From NCBI GenBank assembly GCA_016713275.1, contig JADJPL010000010.1, positions 1-64,000 of the forward strand: a DNA stretch of 64,000 nt, read 5' to 3'. How positions within the stretch are numbered: the stretch's first letter is position 1; every line of letters begins with the position of its first letter. Of this stretch, positions 1 through 11,548 are shown piece after piece. The DNA comes from Haliscomenobacter sp. (GTDB lineage: Bacteria; Bacteroidota; Bacteroidia; Chitinophagales; Saprospiraceae). The notes under the pieces are model-generated. The model worked only from the letters and a program-made list of their open reading frames with translations. It searched no databases and was not told the origin of the DNA. The translations under genes were made by a program, and so were the position numbers.

Positions 1-1
1 C

Positions 2-3000
2 AACTATTCTGTAGCGCTTTATACCAAAATTGACTCTATTGACATCAAAATTGAGCAGCCCTTAGATACCGTTTTATTACCCGGAGCCCGTATTTTATTG
101 ACTTCCATTTCACCGGAACAGCTGACTTATCAATGGTTGCTGGATGGGGAGATTATTCCAGATTCTATTCATCCGAAGCTCTTGGCGGATCGGGCAGGCG
201 CTTATCAGGTATTCGTCAGGAATGCCGAAGGGTGTGAAAACCGCTCAAACGTAATTCGTATTCGTTTGCAGGAACAAATAACCCCCTGCGCCTGCGCCTC
301 CCAACTCACCCTCACCTTGAACCCCAACACTTGCTCCACCCGGCTCACGCTCGATCAGGCGGGTTTTGGCGGCTGCTCCTCGAGCTACAAGATCATCGTA
401 GCCGATACCGATCCCTCCAACGGGGATATCATTGATTGCCCGGGTGAGTGGACGTACGGCATCTTTGCCCAGGACGGCGGCCTTGTGTGCTCCGGCAAAG
501 TCATCGCCGAAGACAAATCCGGCCCCCTGCTTACCGGAGTGGATGGGGGCTGCGACCTGCCCGGCAAGCGGCAGCGGGCAGTGCTGCCGGCGCCGCCCAA
601 CGCTCTGGACCCCACGGCGCTCGTATGGCGGGATACCTTCCTGTGCACCGACCTCAACGGCATCTTCAACGTGGATGCGAGCTGGAAGGATGCGGCTTAC
701 CGGTATTATTAGGCCAAGCCGATTTTGCGGATGGGTGCCAGAGCTGCCCTTGCGCCGTAACGGTGAAAGCCACCGATCAGGCGACGTACTTCCATGCGAG
801 ACGGTCCGAAACGATCAGATCTGGGCCAGGATCACGCGGACGTTCACGGCGACCGACTGCTACGGCAACCAGACCCAGGCGGTGCAGGAGATCTACTTGC
901 TGCGCCCGGCCATCCCCGAAAATCAACAGCCGGATGAACTCGTGCTGCGCAGCGACGCCTGCTCGGCGGATGTGGATTCGATGATCGCGGAACTTAAAAA
1001 GAACTACTACCTCCACGACGACCCCTACGCCTGCGATGCCGATGCGCAGTATGCCTACTTCCCCGAAGCCGGTAGCGGCAAAACCAAGCGGCTGGAGTGC
1101 GGCTACAGCTTCGACGTAACAGTGGTTAATTGGCGACTGACGAAGTATGCACCGGTGGCCTGGGTGGGCGTATTGGTGCACTACTTCGATTGGTGTACAG
1201 GGAAGCCGGTTGTGATCGACACCATTTTGCTGAAGTGGTACGACGCGAAAGGCCCCAGCATCGCCCTGCCTGAAAAACCGGTCGTGATCTCCACCGGACC
1301 GATGGACTGCACCGCTGCTTTTGGCATCGACCTGGCCAGCCTGAAGGATTTCTTCGGCGTGGAAGTGACGGACAACTGCGAGGGCGGCGTCACCGTGGAC
1401 GTGGAGCTGTGGTCCTGCGTTGATTCCCTGCTATATGGCATCCCGGTAGAAGGCAAGAAATGGCGAAAGGCGGCTTACCAGACGATGCAGACGAATGGCC
1501 GCCGGATGGCTCTGGGCGTACCGGTAGGCGCGCACAAACTGCGCATAACGGCATTTGACCAATGCTACAACCAAAGCGCCAAGGAGGTGTATTTCGAGGT
1601 GCAGGACAAGATCGCTCCCGTGGTCAAGTGCGACGACCGGCTGAACGTGACGCTGACGAACAGCCAGGGATACCCTGCAGCAGGCACGGGCGTTTTGGCT
1701 ATGCGAAGGTACTGGCCAGCGAGATCGGCGAAGGCGCCTCGGACAACTGCGGCCTGGACTGGATCCCGGGTGCGCAGGCAATACAACCCAGCTTGCTTAG
1801 CCGATTTCCTTGCCAGGGGCTATGACAGCGACAACGATGGCGATATCGACGCCCAGGACGGGATCGACTGGAATCAGGACGGCGACCTCGACGACCTGAT
1901 GGAGAAATTCGAATATTCGAAAGGAGATCCGACTATCCTGATGACGCCTGCGCTGGATTACGCCGAATTCTTCTGCTGCGACCTGGGCGCTGAAGGCGTC
2001 ATGGTTGAATTGTGGGCGCAGGACCGCTATATGGAGATGAGCAATTGCGATGGTGGAACGCTGCGAAGCGGCGGCAACCTGAAGTTCCTGCTGGACGACG
2101 GTGAACCTGGAAGACAAGAGTAGCCCCGGCCTTTGCGCGCCCCGGAGACGCCACGATCAAGTGCACCGACCGCGAGTTGCTCGACGCCATCAGCGTCGGC
2201 AGAGCCGCCCTGAGCCTGAACAGTCCGGAGTACCGGTACATCGAAGACCGCATCTTCGCGGCGCAGGACAAGGGGCGCTTCACCATTCTGAGCGGCAACG
2301 AATGCGGCAATGTGGAGCTAGAGGCGGCCCTTATTCCGGACCTGCACTGCGATGGGACGGGTGCAGATCCGCTATACCGAAAGAAAACGATAAAAGGACA
2401 ACCGGTGCTGTGCCCGGCAGGAGATGCCTATATCCAGGTGCAACCCGTACATGAATACAACCTCCTGTTTCCAGAAGACCTTTACGGGGAATGCGAAGAC
2501 TTGCGCGATACCGCCAACGTCGTTGATGGCGGCGAACTGGGCTGCGACGTGCTTGCGGTGAACGTAAGCGACAAGCGCTACAATGGCGCCACGCTCAACG
2601 GCGCGCCGGTAGCCGAGTGCTACAAGATCTTCCGCACCTTTACGGTCGTAAACTGGTGCCAGTATGACGAAGCCTGCGGCGAGCCTATGCAGTGGGCGGT
2701 GGTGGTACCTCGGGATGCCGACGGCGTCAATGTGCTGGTGCGCGATGCGGACGGCGGCGGCGAAGAAGCCATCTACGTGGAAGCAGGCGATACAGGCGAC
2801 AAAGTAGCCCAGGAAACGGAACGGGTGACGGAGTTTAGGTTCAATAACCCCGAAAACGCCCGCTGCCCGCATACCGATGAGCTCTTTGCCTGGATGTACA
2901 CGCAGTATATTTTCGTACACGACCAGGAGGCTCCGGCGGTGCTGGATCCGGGCGCACAGGTATTCTATCTGAACAAAACCGCTTGTACGGGCGATGTGCG

Positions 3001-4954
3001 CTTCATCATCGAAGCTGAAGACGCATGCGCTCCCGCCACAGAGCTCCAGCAACAGCCCGGCGCTGCGGGCAACCTGGCCATCGAGCGCGCACGCCTGCGG
3101 CTGGATACCGACAACGATCCGGCAACGCCCCAGCCGATCCGATCGAGGCTGGGTAGCCTGGAAGTACGATCCTGCCCGCTCATACGCTTCACGGCGACGA
3201 CAAGGGCGCGAACAAGTGGGTATTCTCCGGCCCGGCGCTGCCGGAAGGCTACCCACGCGCTGCTCGTGGCGGTGCGCGACGACTGCGGCAACCTGTCGGC
3301 AGTCCGGGAGATTCCCTTCTCGGTAGTGGATACCAGCGTTACAGCTATTTGCCACCACGGCTGAGCACGACGCTGATGCAAGAACCCCGATACCGGCGCC
3401 GGAGAAATGACCGTTTGGGCAAGCGACTTTGTAGCCAGCCCCATAGACGACTGCAACGAAGGGGCCCCAAACAGGTCCCACCGGCAAGCCGCTGCTCACG
3501 ACGTACCTATGTGGTAAAGACAACGGCGACGGCGTCTGGGATGCAGCCGACGGGCTGGATGCCAAAGGCATGCCTCTTATCAAGTCTACCAACGTGACTT
3601 TCACCTGCGACGACGCGCAGCTCACCCAAACGGCCATCCGCCTCTACAGCGAAGACGCCCGCGGCAACGAGGCCTGGTGCGAGACCTATGCCGTGGTGAC
3701 CGACCCCTCGGCCTGTGCAAAACCCAGCGGCAATAGCTTCTGTAGCAGGCGTTATTGCCACCGAAAACAGCACGGGAGTGCCCGAAGCGGAAATAAGCCT
3801 TTCCGAGGCCATAGCCGGTTTTACGAGACGGGCAAGGATGGCGCCTACCGGTTTGGCGGCCTGAAAACAGGCTACGATTATTCCATAACGCCCGGCCTCG
3901 ACCGCCACCCCCTTGACGGCGTTTCCACCCTGGATCTCATTCAAATCCAAAAACATATTCTCGGCATCCGGCCCCTTGGCAGCCCGTATAAGCTCCTGGC
4001 TGCCGACGTGAACAACTCCAGGTCGGTTTCTACCCTGGATCTGGTGCAGCTGCGCAAGCTGATCCTGGGCATCGAAACGAAGTTTGCCCACAACACGAGC
4101 TGGCGCTTTGTCGATGCCGCCTTCCTCTTCCCGGATCCCGCCAACCCATGGAAGACGGCGTTTCCGGAGGTGGCAAACATCAACAACCTCCAAGCCGATG
4201 TGAAAGCCGACTTTGTAGCCATCAAGATCGGCGATGTGAACGGCAGCGCGCTGGGCAACGTGCAACCCCGCACCTCCGAAGGCGTTCAGGCTAAACGCAG
4301 AGGACCTGGAACTCAACGCCTAACGAATACCGGATCGCCTTCACGGGCGAGGTAAGCCAGATTGAGGGTTGTCAGTTCACGCTGGGTTTTGATCGCAACA
4401 CCGTGGAATTGGCGGATATCGAATACGGAGCAGCCGGGGCAGAACACTTCGGGGTGTTTGCGAAGGAAGGGTTGATTACGGCGAGTTGGGACGAGGCGCA
4501 GGGCGCAAGGCGCAAGGCGCAGGGCGACACGCTGTTTACCCTGGTGGTGAAGGCCAAAACGGATGCCACCTCGCTGCGCGATGTGCTGAACATCAACAGC
4601 CGGATCACGCATGCGGAGGCCTACCGCGCCGGAGGCGATACCTCAACGTTGGAGCCTCGCCTTAACGCCCAAACGCCTTAACGCCCAAACGCCCCTTCGC
4701 CCTGTATCAAAACATCCCGAACCCGTTTTCGGGCGAAACCCTGATCGGCTTCTGGCTTGCCGGAGGCTGGCGAAGCCACCCTGACGATCCGGGGACGTGA
4801 CCGGCCGCACGCTGCGCGTGGTGCGCGGGCAGTATGTGCAAGGGTACAACCAGGTGACCCTCAAAGCCAGCGAACTGGAAAGCGACCGGCGTGTTGAGCT
4901 ATACCTTGAAAGCGGGTGAGTATACCGCGACGAAAAATGATTTTGATGGAATAG
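2..4954 (+). pseudogene. Left-truncated, multiply frameshifted T9SS surface protein with dockerin and cohesin-like modules
   Basis: No single frame is open, but the three forward frames read in turn give one continuous protein that enters from the left edge. Frame changes lie near 712, 800, 1,690, 1,790, 2,105, 3,170-3,240, 3,340-3,540, 3,720, 4,300 and 4,700-4,935. It has many Cys/Asp-rich HYR/Ig-like stretches (for example DKSGPLLTGVDGGCD and ASDNCGLDWIPGAQ), a carboxypeptidase-regulatory-like segment near 3,740-3,890, a dockerin-type pair at about 3,900-4,260 (DVNNSRSVSTLDLVQLRKL), a cohesin-like segment at 4,345-4,640 and a type A T9SS tail at 4,697-4,954 (YQNIPNPFSGETLIGF). The tail ends at a TAG at 4,952-4,954 after one indel in an A5 run. 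The protein would be exported through the inner membrane and then by T9SS to the cell surface. True decay and dense sequencing error cannot be told apart here. Confidence 0.75.
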
Positions 4955-5133
4955 CCTCCGCTTCGGAAAGGGGGTTGAAGAGCAGCGGGTTTGGGATGAA
5001 TTAAGCGCAGTGCTTAAAAGTTGGGCTACAGCGACTTGGCCCTGGTTGCTTAAGCAGTAACGGTAAGCCCAAGGAAAACAGATCACAAAATATTGCTTAG
5101 CTAAACGATACTTTCAAAACGTGGATGGGACAG

Positions 5134-8092
5134 TCAAATACTAAAAGGACACCTGAGCGGTCGCTTTTCAGGCTTAAATGGTCTTATTTTCTTCCGGAGG
5201 TTAAACCATCGGGTAAAAATGGATTCACCTTTCCGTTCTTTAGATCTTGTCTTCTTCCCACTTTTGGAAGGCATTTCGGAAATCAAAATCAACAACTGCT
5301 TTTCTATTCGCACTGATTGGTTCTGAGACTTGGGCCACCATTTTATTGGCCCATTTTTTCGATACGTCAGACAAAATTCGTAATAAAAATCCGCATACGC
5401 GTAATCTTCAGGTGAAGCTATCACAATTTGATTACTTGGTATGCAGGGATTGATCTCGAATGCCAACGTCTGGATGTTGGGTGGTGCCAATACGGTGATC
5501 ATCTTCTTTATCTCCTCCTGACATGAAACTTGTGAAGGGTCCCCGGGAACATGATTCCAAATATGAGCAATCACCAAATAGCTACCCATATCTGCGTAGG
5601 TATGAAATGGATCAATTATTTTGGAGGAAGTCCCGTCCCCAAAGTCCCAATGAATAGCAACGCCATTTGACAATGAAAGCTGACCAAAATGGATAGGCTC
5701 CTTTACACAAGCTTGATCGGGGATTACCAGAACATGGGCCAATTCCGGAAAAATGGTGACCTGCAGGCTATCCTCTAATGCAGTAAGCTCCATTTACTAC
5801 CAAATGAAAGCTGATAACTTCCGGAAGAAAGGGAAGCCCGTTCATTTTCCACTTCCCTTCGTAGAACACACCTGGCCCTTCCCACCGTTCCTGTTCAGGA
5901 GGTGCATCGCTCAGAACAATTTCCTTTTCCGATGCACATATTGATAGCCAACAGTATTTGTGTTAGGTGAAGCCACAATCTTCAAGAGAACCTGATCTGA
6001 GACTTCACAGGTTTTGCCAATCGAAACCGTGTAAGAATACAGAAATTCTCCGCTGTGTGTCAGGCTAACTACACCAGTCAGAGGATCGATTTTTGGAGCT
6101 GCAAGGTTTTCAGCATTCCATTTTCCTCCAGCCGGTAAACCATGAAGTGTGATCGTGCCTTCAGTCTGGCACACGGATTGGTCATCCCCAATATCTAACC
6201 TGGGGGGCAGGTTCTACGATAATAAGTGTCTGGTTTTCAACATTGCAACCACCGCCTGTCCGATATTTAACCTTGAGCTCGAAAATGCCGGTTTGTCCCT
6301 TTGGATCAAATATACCTTCCACTTCGTTGGAAATGCCATGTCCCTTCCACACATACTCCCCCTCTTTGGGAATAGCCAGATCAAAATGGTCAACCAGATG
6401 CACCGGACCAATGCCTGAACATATGAATAAAGAATCTGGAATGTTTAGTTTTGGAAAAGGTGTAACACGAACGGAATCAGTTGCAATTGCCTCACCACAA
6501 ATATTGGCGACCTTAAGCTGAACCCAATTAAGTGTATCCTCAAAAAGAATGGCTCCAATTAATTTCCCTTCAAAATTTCCTCTAGGAGTCAACCATTCCC
6601 ATTTTGTCACGGGTGCATCATTTTCTTTAATTTGGACGCTGGGCGTAGCAGAAAAGGGTATGCAGGCGTCAGAAATATCCGCCAGCTGGACAGATGGCAG
6701 TCCAGCAATATGAATGGCCTGCGATTTTTCATTTTGATGGCAGTTGTTTCCAGCGGTTAACTTAATTTGATATGTTCCTGGGTCTCGGAACAAAATTTTA
6801 GGGTGTTTGCTTTGAGCGTTGGTTCCTTCCTCAAAAGACCAACCATTCATTGGTTCTACTTTCCAATTGAAAAAAGTAGCATTTTGCGATAGGTTCCGCA
6901 ATTCTAATTTATTAGGTGCACAATGAATAATTGATGGAAGTGTATCCATTCCGACACGAAAATCGGCCGCTGGCAAACCAACAATCTGGATAGTCTTCAT
7001 TGTCGCACTTGACCCGCAACCGTTTTGTGCCTGCAATTTGACATGGAAGGTGCCAGCTCGATCGAACCGAATGCGCATACATTCCTTATTAAGTCCTCCT
7101 TCAATAATAGTAAAACCATCCACAGGAGTGATTTCCCAGAATGTCGCTTTGCCTGGACACGAACAACCAATTCCCTGTGTAAAGAAGTTATACTGCGTAT
7201 CATCACAAAAAGTATAGATCTCACCAGGACATTCATACTTTGGTGTGGTTACTTTGATCCTAGGTTCGGGTGATGTGTTGATATGTAGTAGGTCTACCGT
7301 AACGGTAGAAGTACCGCAAGGATTTTCTGCTTGGACAACCGCTGAAAACCCGCCTTTTGCCGCACCAACTGTTGTGCAGGATGATTTATAGAATGTGTGA
7401 TAAATGGTCTTAGGAGGGGGACAATGTGACACAGGTATTTCCGGTCGGGTTATGCCTATTGCCGGTTTTGCGCCAACATAGTATCGTTGCGTTTTTTGGG
7501 CGTAGCTCCCATCCATACCAACAACAGTCCATTTAATGTTAGAAGAACCAATTTGGCGGTACACATGGGAAGAAATTCCGGAAGTTTTGAGGCTAAATAG
7601 GTTTCGACTGGCGAACCGTCTCCCAATCAACGGTGTATTGAGCATTTGTTTTTGCAGTCTGAGAAAAAGGCCTGATGATTACGGTATCCGGGAGCTGTCC
7701 GCAATGGGTGAAGGGAAGAAAGTCATTGCCAGGCAGCCCTTCAAAAGCAGCATGTGGTATTTCCTTTACCTGAATTATTTGGGATGCCATGAAATCGCAT
7801 CTCTCTTGCTCATCCTTTACCGAAAGCCTTATTACAAAACTTCGGGTGCCCGTTCCGTAAGCCTGAAAATCGTGTGCCACTTTCCGTCCCTCCGCTTCGT
7901 TTCCATCTCCAAAATCCCAATGGAAGGCCACATCCGGAAGATAATCTGGTGCGCGGGCGTTAAAGGTCAGGGCTGTGCCTGTTCTTTTCCGGCTGAAAAA
8001 TAAAAGAAATCTCGCATTGTGAAAAGGCTGTTATGTTTGTCAAAAGCAGTATGATGCAGATATAACAGAGGAATAATAAAAGTGTTTTTCAT
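5134..8092 (-). pseudogene. Frameshifted PKD-domain secreted protein
   Basis: Reading minus from an ATG at 8,092, a short signal-like N-terminus (MKNTFIIPLLYL) leads through at least four frame changes (near 7,970, 7,640, 6,180 and 5,790-5,930) into a long extracellular protein. PKD motifs are visible near both ends (FHWDFGDGNEAEG near 7,900 and IHWDFGDGTSS near 5,650). The longest uninterrupted piece, 6,182-7,645 (487 residues), holds several Ig/PKD-like repeats with paired Cys residues. No T9SS C-terminal domain was found: the last 60 residues are Lys/Arg-rich and may be out of frame. It is the third gene of a minus-strand group after the lipoprotein and CsgG-like genes. The region is visibly AT-richer than 1-4,950. 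A role as a surface adhesin is inference. Confidence 0.65.
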
Positions 8093-8172
8093 GGTCAGGG
8101 CCTTTGATTATGAAATACCAAAAGACGTCAGGCAACTATTTTATCTGCTAGCTGCCTGACGATCAATGCATC

Positions 8173-8988
8173 CTATTGCTGAATCAGGTTAGCACTATCC
8201 AACTCCCGGGATCCAGCAGGCAGTATACTGAACCCGCTATAGTCAGAATTCGCTATCTTTTGTTGGAAAAGAAGATCACCCTCATCAGTAACCAATACGG
8301 CATGGATACTTTTTATGCCGTGCCCCACATTCACACCGTGATTGGTCCAATTACCACTTGACTCAAGGTTTAAGCGCGCATTTTGCAGGTAGTAGAGTTT
8401 ACCGTCGTGCAACAACAGCCATACCTTGGATTGCGTAGGCAAATTGTGATGCCCACTAACCGAAAGCGGTCCCAATTTGAAGGGATACGAGGGAGCATCA
8501 AATTTTAAGCCTGCCGCCTTAATATCAATCAAAATCTTCCCTGCCAGTTCACCTAAATCAGCAACGACGTTGCCATTTGGGTTTAGATTAAAGTCGCATT
8601 TGGAGTCGATTTTACCAGTTTCAACATTCACAAGACGAGCCGAGAAGTATAGACTACCAAAGAGCTCTTTGATCTCCGAGTAACAGGTAATTCGTTTGAA
8701 GCAATTTCCCCACTTTCACAGCAGTGGCTTGATCAATTAACTGGCCGGAACTAGATTAAGATTGCGATACACTAATCCGATTTTTTCTCGTTCAACTACA
8801 TCGACTATACCACTTTGAACAAAAGGCGTTTCAAGCAAAGTGGCCATTGTTGCTGCATCGGCTTTGGTAACTTTTGGGGTGGCTACAGTAAATTCGCTGA
8901 CAGCCATGATAATGTTTTGTGTATCAAAGGCATGGGCAAAGGTCAGGCTGGCGAGCCACAGGATCGCGACAAAAATCAAATTTTTCAT
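8173..8988 (-). pseudogene. CsgG-like (curli-assembly/FlgT-type) secreted protein, frameshifted
   Basis: The protein starts at ATG 8,988 with a clear signal peptide (MKNLIFVAILWLASLTFAHA). The mature part follows the CsgG/FlgT pattern: an opening strand (AVSEFTVATPKV), VVEREKIGLVYRNLNL, then the helix QATAVKVGKLLQTN and the strand SLYFSARLVNVETGKI. The frame changes near 8,740 and again near 8,660, after which 8,173-8,631 is open (residues from NVETGKID to the end). CsgG-family domains make outer-membrane pores or periplasmic assemblies, and in Bacteroidota short forms sit with lipoproteins and PKD proteins. The upstream lipoprotein stop (9,000) is 11 bases from this ATG, so the two are probably cotranscribed. 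The C-terminal half after the CsgG-like region has no family I recognise. Confidence 0.6.
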
Positions 8989-8999
8989 GTTATAATATT

Positions 9000-9750
9000 T
9001 TAAATGTGATTTGGAATAAGGACAGCGGCATATACCTGGGGATCTTTTGCCCCAGACGGCACATCAAGTATGTTGATGTCGGGCTCATATCCAGGCATGG
9101 ATATTTCGATGGAATAACCCCAGTTCCTGAAAGAGGGTTCGATTGCTCTTGCCTTAAAGGATTTCTTGTTGGGCTGTTCAGCTTTGTCAAGGAAGATATT
9201 AGCGCCTGGTGGATCAGTTAAAACGACAACTGAAATTAGGAAACTTTCGGTTTCTTTCTTTTGAACTCAGTTGGCTGTTTTATCGGTTTCTGGAGATTGT
9301 GATGGTTGAATTCAGTCCTCAATCTTTCTAACTCATCCAAGATCAGTTTCACTTTTCATCTTCTGTCATGGTGATCGTTTCGCACAAAATTCGATGATAT
9401 GCACAGAAGAAAGCTTCAGCTACGACTAGGTCATAGGTTCGTCCGGGGTTTGTGTCTTTATGTTCTGATAGACATGGAGAGTTGCATTTTCACGTTTAAT
9501 AGGGCTACGCACGTCTCCCCGAAGTTCGCCACGAAGCCATTCATTGATATTGGCCTCCAGTTTGAGCTTCATTTTGGCAGCCCAACCGGACTGGGATTCG
9601 ATAGTATCCTTGAATTCGGTACTAGTTCCTAAAGGGACCCGAAATGGGCAATCGCAGGCTAAAGGTAGATCCAGTGGCTGATCGGAAGAACAAGAAGCAA
9701 GAAAGATCAGAGCGCCGACGACTGACTTTCAGCAGGCATAAACGTGCCAT
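9000..9750 (-). pseudogene. Lipoprotein with PEGA-like C-terminal domain, frameshifted
   Basis: An ATG at 9,750 and a one-base shift give an N-terminus rich in Leu/Val that ends in a lipobox (VGALIFLASC followed by SSDQPLDLPL). Further minus-frame pieces are TSTEFKDTIESQSGWAAKMK near 9,600 and ILDELERLRTEFNHHNLQKP near 9,310. The last 75 residues (TDPPGANIFLDKAEQPNK to AAVLIPNHI, stop at 9,000-9,002) resemble a PEGA domain, the TDPPGA-x-IFLD opening being typical. The lipoprotein would sit on the periplasmic face of the envelope. At least three frame changes are needed, so the middle of the protein is uncertain. It is the first gene of a minus-strand group with the CsgG-like and PKD genes. 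Confidence 0.5.
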
Positions 9751-10005
9751 CCAGAAGCTGGTTAAGCTACCCCGTTTAAGGGTGTAAGAATGAAACATGA
9801 TAGTTGGTTTTATGAGTTAGAGACGACAAGATCTGGTGGTAAATCTGTCTTGCGTTTTCAAGTATTAGTTGTAGATGTATTTTACCCCTCATTGTATATG
9901 CAAAGCTAGGGGGAAAGGCTGCCTGACACAACTTTGTCATTAACTGTTCAAATGCACTTTTTTTTACTAAAAAGCATACATATGTCCAGAACTTGAAAAA
10001 AATTA
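9751..10005. other. AT-rich spacer between lipoprotein operon and insertion sequence
   Basis: This AT-rich stretch holds no coding frame I trust. It should contain the promoter of the minus-strand lipoprotein group, but no clear TAnnTTTG box was found. It ends at the left inverted repeat of the IS4-family element. Confidence 0.4.
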
Positions 10006-10024
10006 TTGAAAACTCCGGAAAACT
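10006..10024 (+). repeat. Left terminal inverted repeat of IS
   Basis: TTGAAAACTCCGGAAAACT, the exact reverse complement of 11,381-11,399. Identity stops at both the outer and the inner edge, which defines the ends. Confidence 0.9.
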
Positions 10025-10100
10025 TTGTTGTGCACTTATTATCAATGAGTTAAACGCGCTTGCGATTTAAAAATATTTATTAAATTAGCCCAAAAAGGCT

Positions 10101-11382
10101 ATGATATTCAAACAGTACATCTCCCGCGTAGTAGAAAGCCTGAAAGACCGGCGGTTAAAAAAACGTTGAACGACTTGCTGTGCCAGATGAAGAACGAGCA
10201 AAACTGCCAAATATGGACCTTGGCCAGGGACAAGGCCGAGTATGAACGGTTTTCGTACTTATTGGAAAAGCCCGACGAGCTTGGCCTTGATGAACAAACC
10301 GTTAACGCGTTGCTTCGCGAAGACGCCTCCCAGGCTTTGAGCGCCCAAGCTGGCGTAACGCTGTGCACGACCCGTGCGATATTCGAAAGCCCTATTCGAA
10401 TAAGCTGGAGTCGCTGGATCAATACGCTCCCTGGATGGCCGCATAGTCAACGGCTATCGAAGTTTTAATAGCGTCGCCTTGGGAGCAGACCGCATCCACC
10501 TGCTGGGATGCACGCCCTTTAGTAGCCAGGAAGAAGACTACAAAGCAGACGACCCGCAGGCAGCGTTTGACAAAAAGGACGTTGCGTTTTGGCAAATTCA
10601 AGCCTGCAGCCAAGCCTTGAAAAAGGACCATCCCGATCTGGTAATCACCCATTTGATCGACCGCGAAGCCGATGATCAGGAATACTTTCAATGGATTGAC
10701 CAGGAATTAAAGACCAGTTCATCATCCGGCTCAAATAAACCGCAATTCAGACGCCTGCACCTGGGATGAAGCCAAGCAAAGGAGCGGGCGGTGAAGTTAG
10801 TACGCAAACCTCTTGACCGGCGCTTTGAGCAAGTCTATGAACATTTTCGCTACAAGGGGCGTTCCTACCGCTACGCCAAGGCCTATATTGAGTACGAACG
10901 CATCTACCTGGTCAACGCCTACTATTGGGCGGTGCGGGTGGAGCTGCAAACCAACAACGCAAAGCCCATCTTTTGCCGTCCCGTTTGTGCTCATCACCAA
11001 TAAGGTGGTAAACTCCGACCACATGGCCCTTCACGTGTACCACCAGTATCTCAAGCGAAGCAAAATTGAAGGGGTGTTTAAGTTCCTCAAAGACGAACTG
11101 GGATGGGAACAATTTCAGGTCCGGGATTTCCTGGCTATTAAACACCTCATTTTGCTATGCTACTTTGTAGGCGCCTATTTCTACGAACGCGAAGCCGAAC
11201 TCACTCACAATGAATACATGATCCTCATCTGCAAGCTCGGCGGTGGCAAAGGAAAAATCACCAGGCACTTCTTTTTGAAGGGCCTTGCTTTGCTCGCCCA
11301 TTACCTGCTCGCTGAACAGTTTTTCAAAGAACATAACCTAACCCCTGACGAGTTTAGAGCCTTGCTCCAACAGACGGAGTAG
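10101..11382 (+). pseudogene. IS4-family DDE transposase, frameshifted
   Basis: Starting at ATG 10,101 (MIFKQYISRVVESLKDRRLK) the frame breaks at an A7 run (10,157-10,163) and again near 10,390, 10,710, 10,780 and 10,970. Together the pieces give about 427 residues, the usual length of an IS4 transposase. Recognisable segments are LDGRIVNGYRSFNSVALGAD, the region around VITHLIDREADD that carries a catalytic Asp, and the IS4 signature Y-(2)-R-(3)-E-(6)-K in YLKRSKIEGVFKFLKDELGW near 11,045-11,105. The last Glu of the DDE triad lies in that signature. The gene ends one base inside the right inverted repeat. Several breaks sit at short homopolymers, so some may be sequencing errors. Confidence 0.8.
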
Positions 11383-11399
11383 TTTTCCGGAGTTTTCAA
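11381..11399 (-). repeat. Right terminal inverted repeat of IS
   Basis: AGTTTTCCGGAGTTTTCAA, the exact reverse complement of the left repeat at 10,006-10,024. It overlaps the transposase stop codon. Confidence 0.9.
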
Positions 11400-11548
11400 C
11401 GGTACTGGCTTTCCATTGCCGGTCATTGCGAACATCTTGATAACTAATTGCCATTTATCGCTTTTTGAATCAAAGATACGTTATCTGATAATCAATTGGT
11501 TCGATGTAACAACTCTAATATTTTAGCAAAATCCCCACTTGAAGGAAG

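Larger units (their letters stand above)
10006..11399 (+). mobile_element. IS4-family insertion sequence, 1,394 bp
   Basis: The element is bounded by perfect 19-bp inverted repeats at 10,006-10,024 and 11,381-11,399 and encloses one transposase gene on the plus strand. Size, single gene and the YREK signature of the transposase fit the IS4 family. No direct target-site duplication is visible in the flanks (left ...AAAAAATTA, right CGGTACTGG...), so the copy may have recombined or its flanks may have been rearranged since insertion. The transposase is interrupted by several frame changes, so the copy as sequenced is not autonomous. Confidence 0.85.

Noticed and set aside
2372..3637. 421-codon minus-strand open frame
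   Set aside because: The plus strand encodes a recognisable Cys-rich surface protein over the same bases.
9776..10045. 89-codon minus-strand open frame
   Set aside because: It crosses the left end of the IS and has no recognisable protein character.
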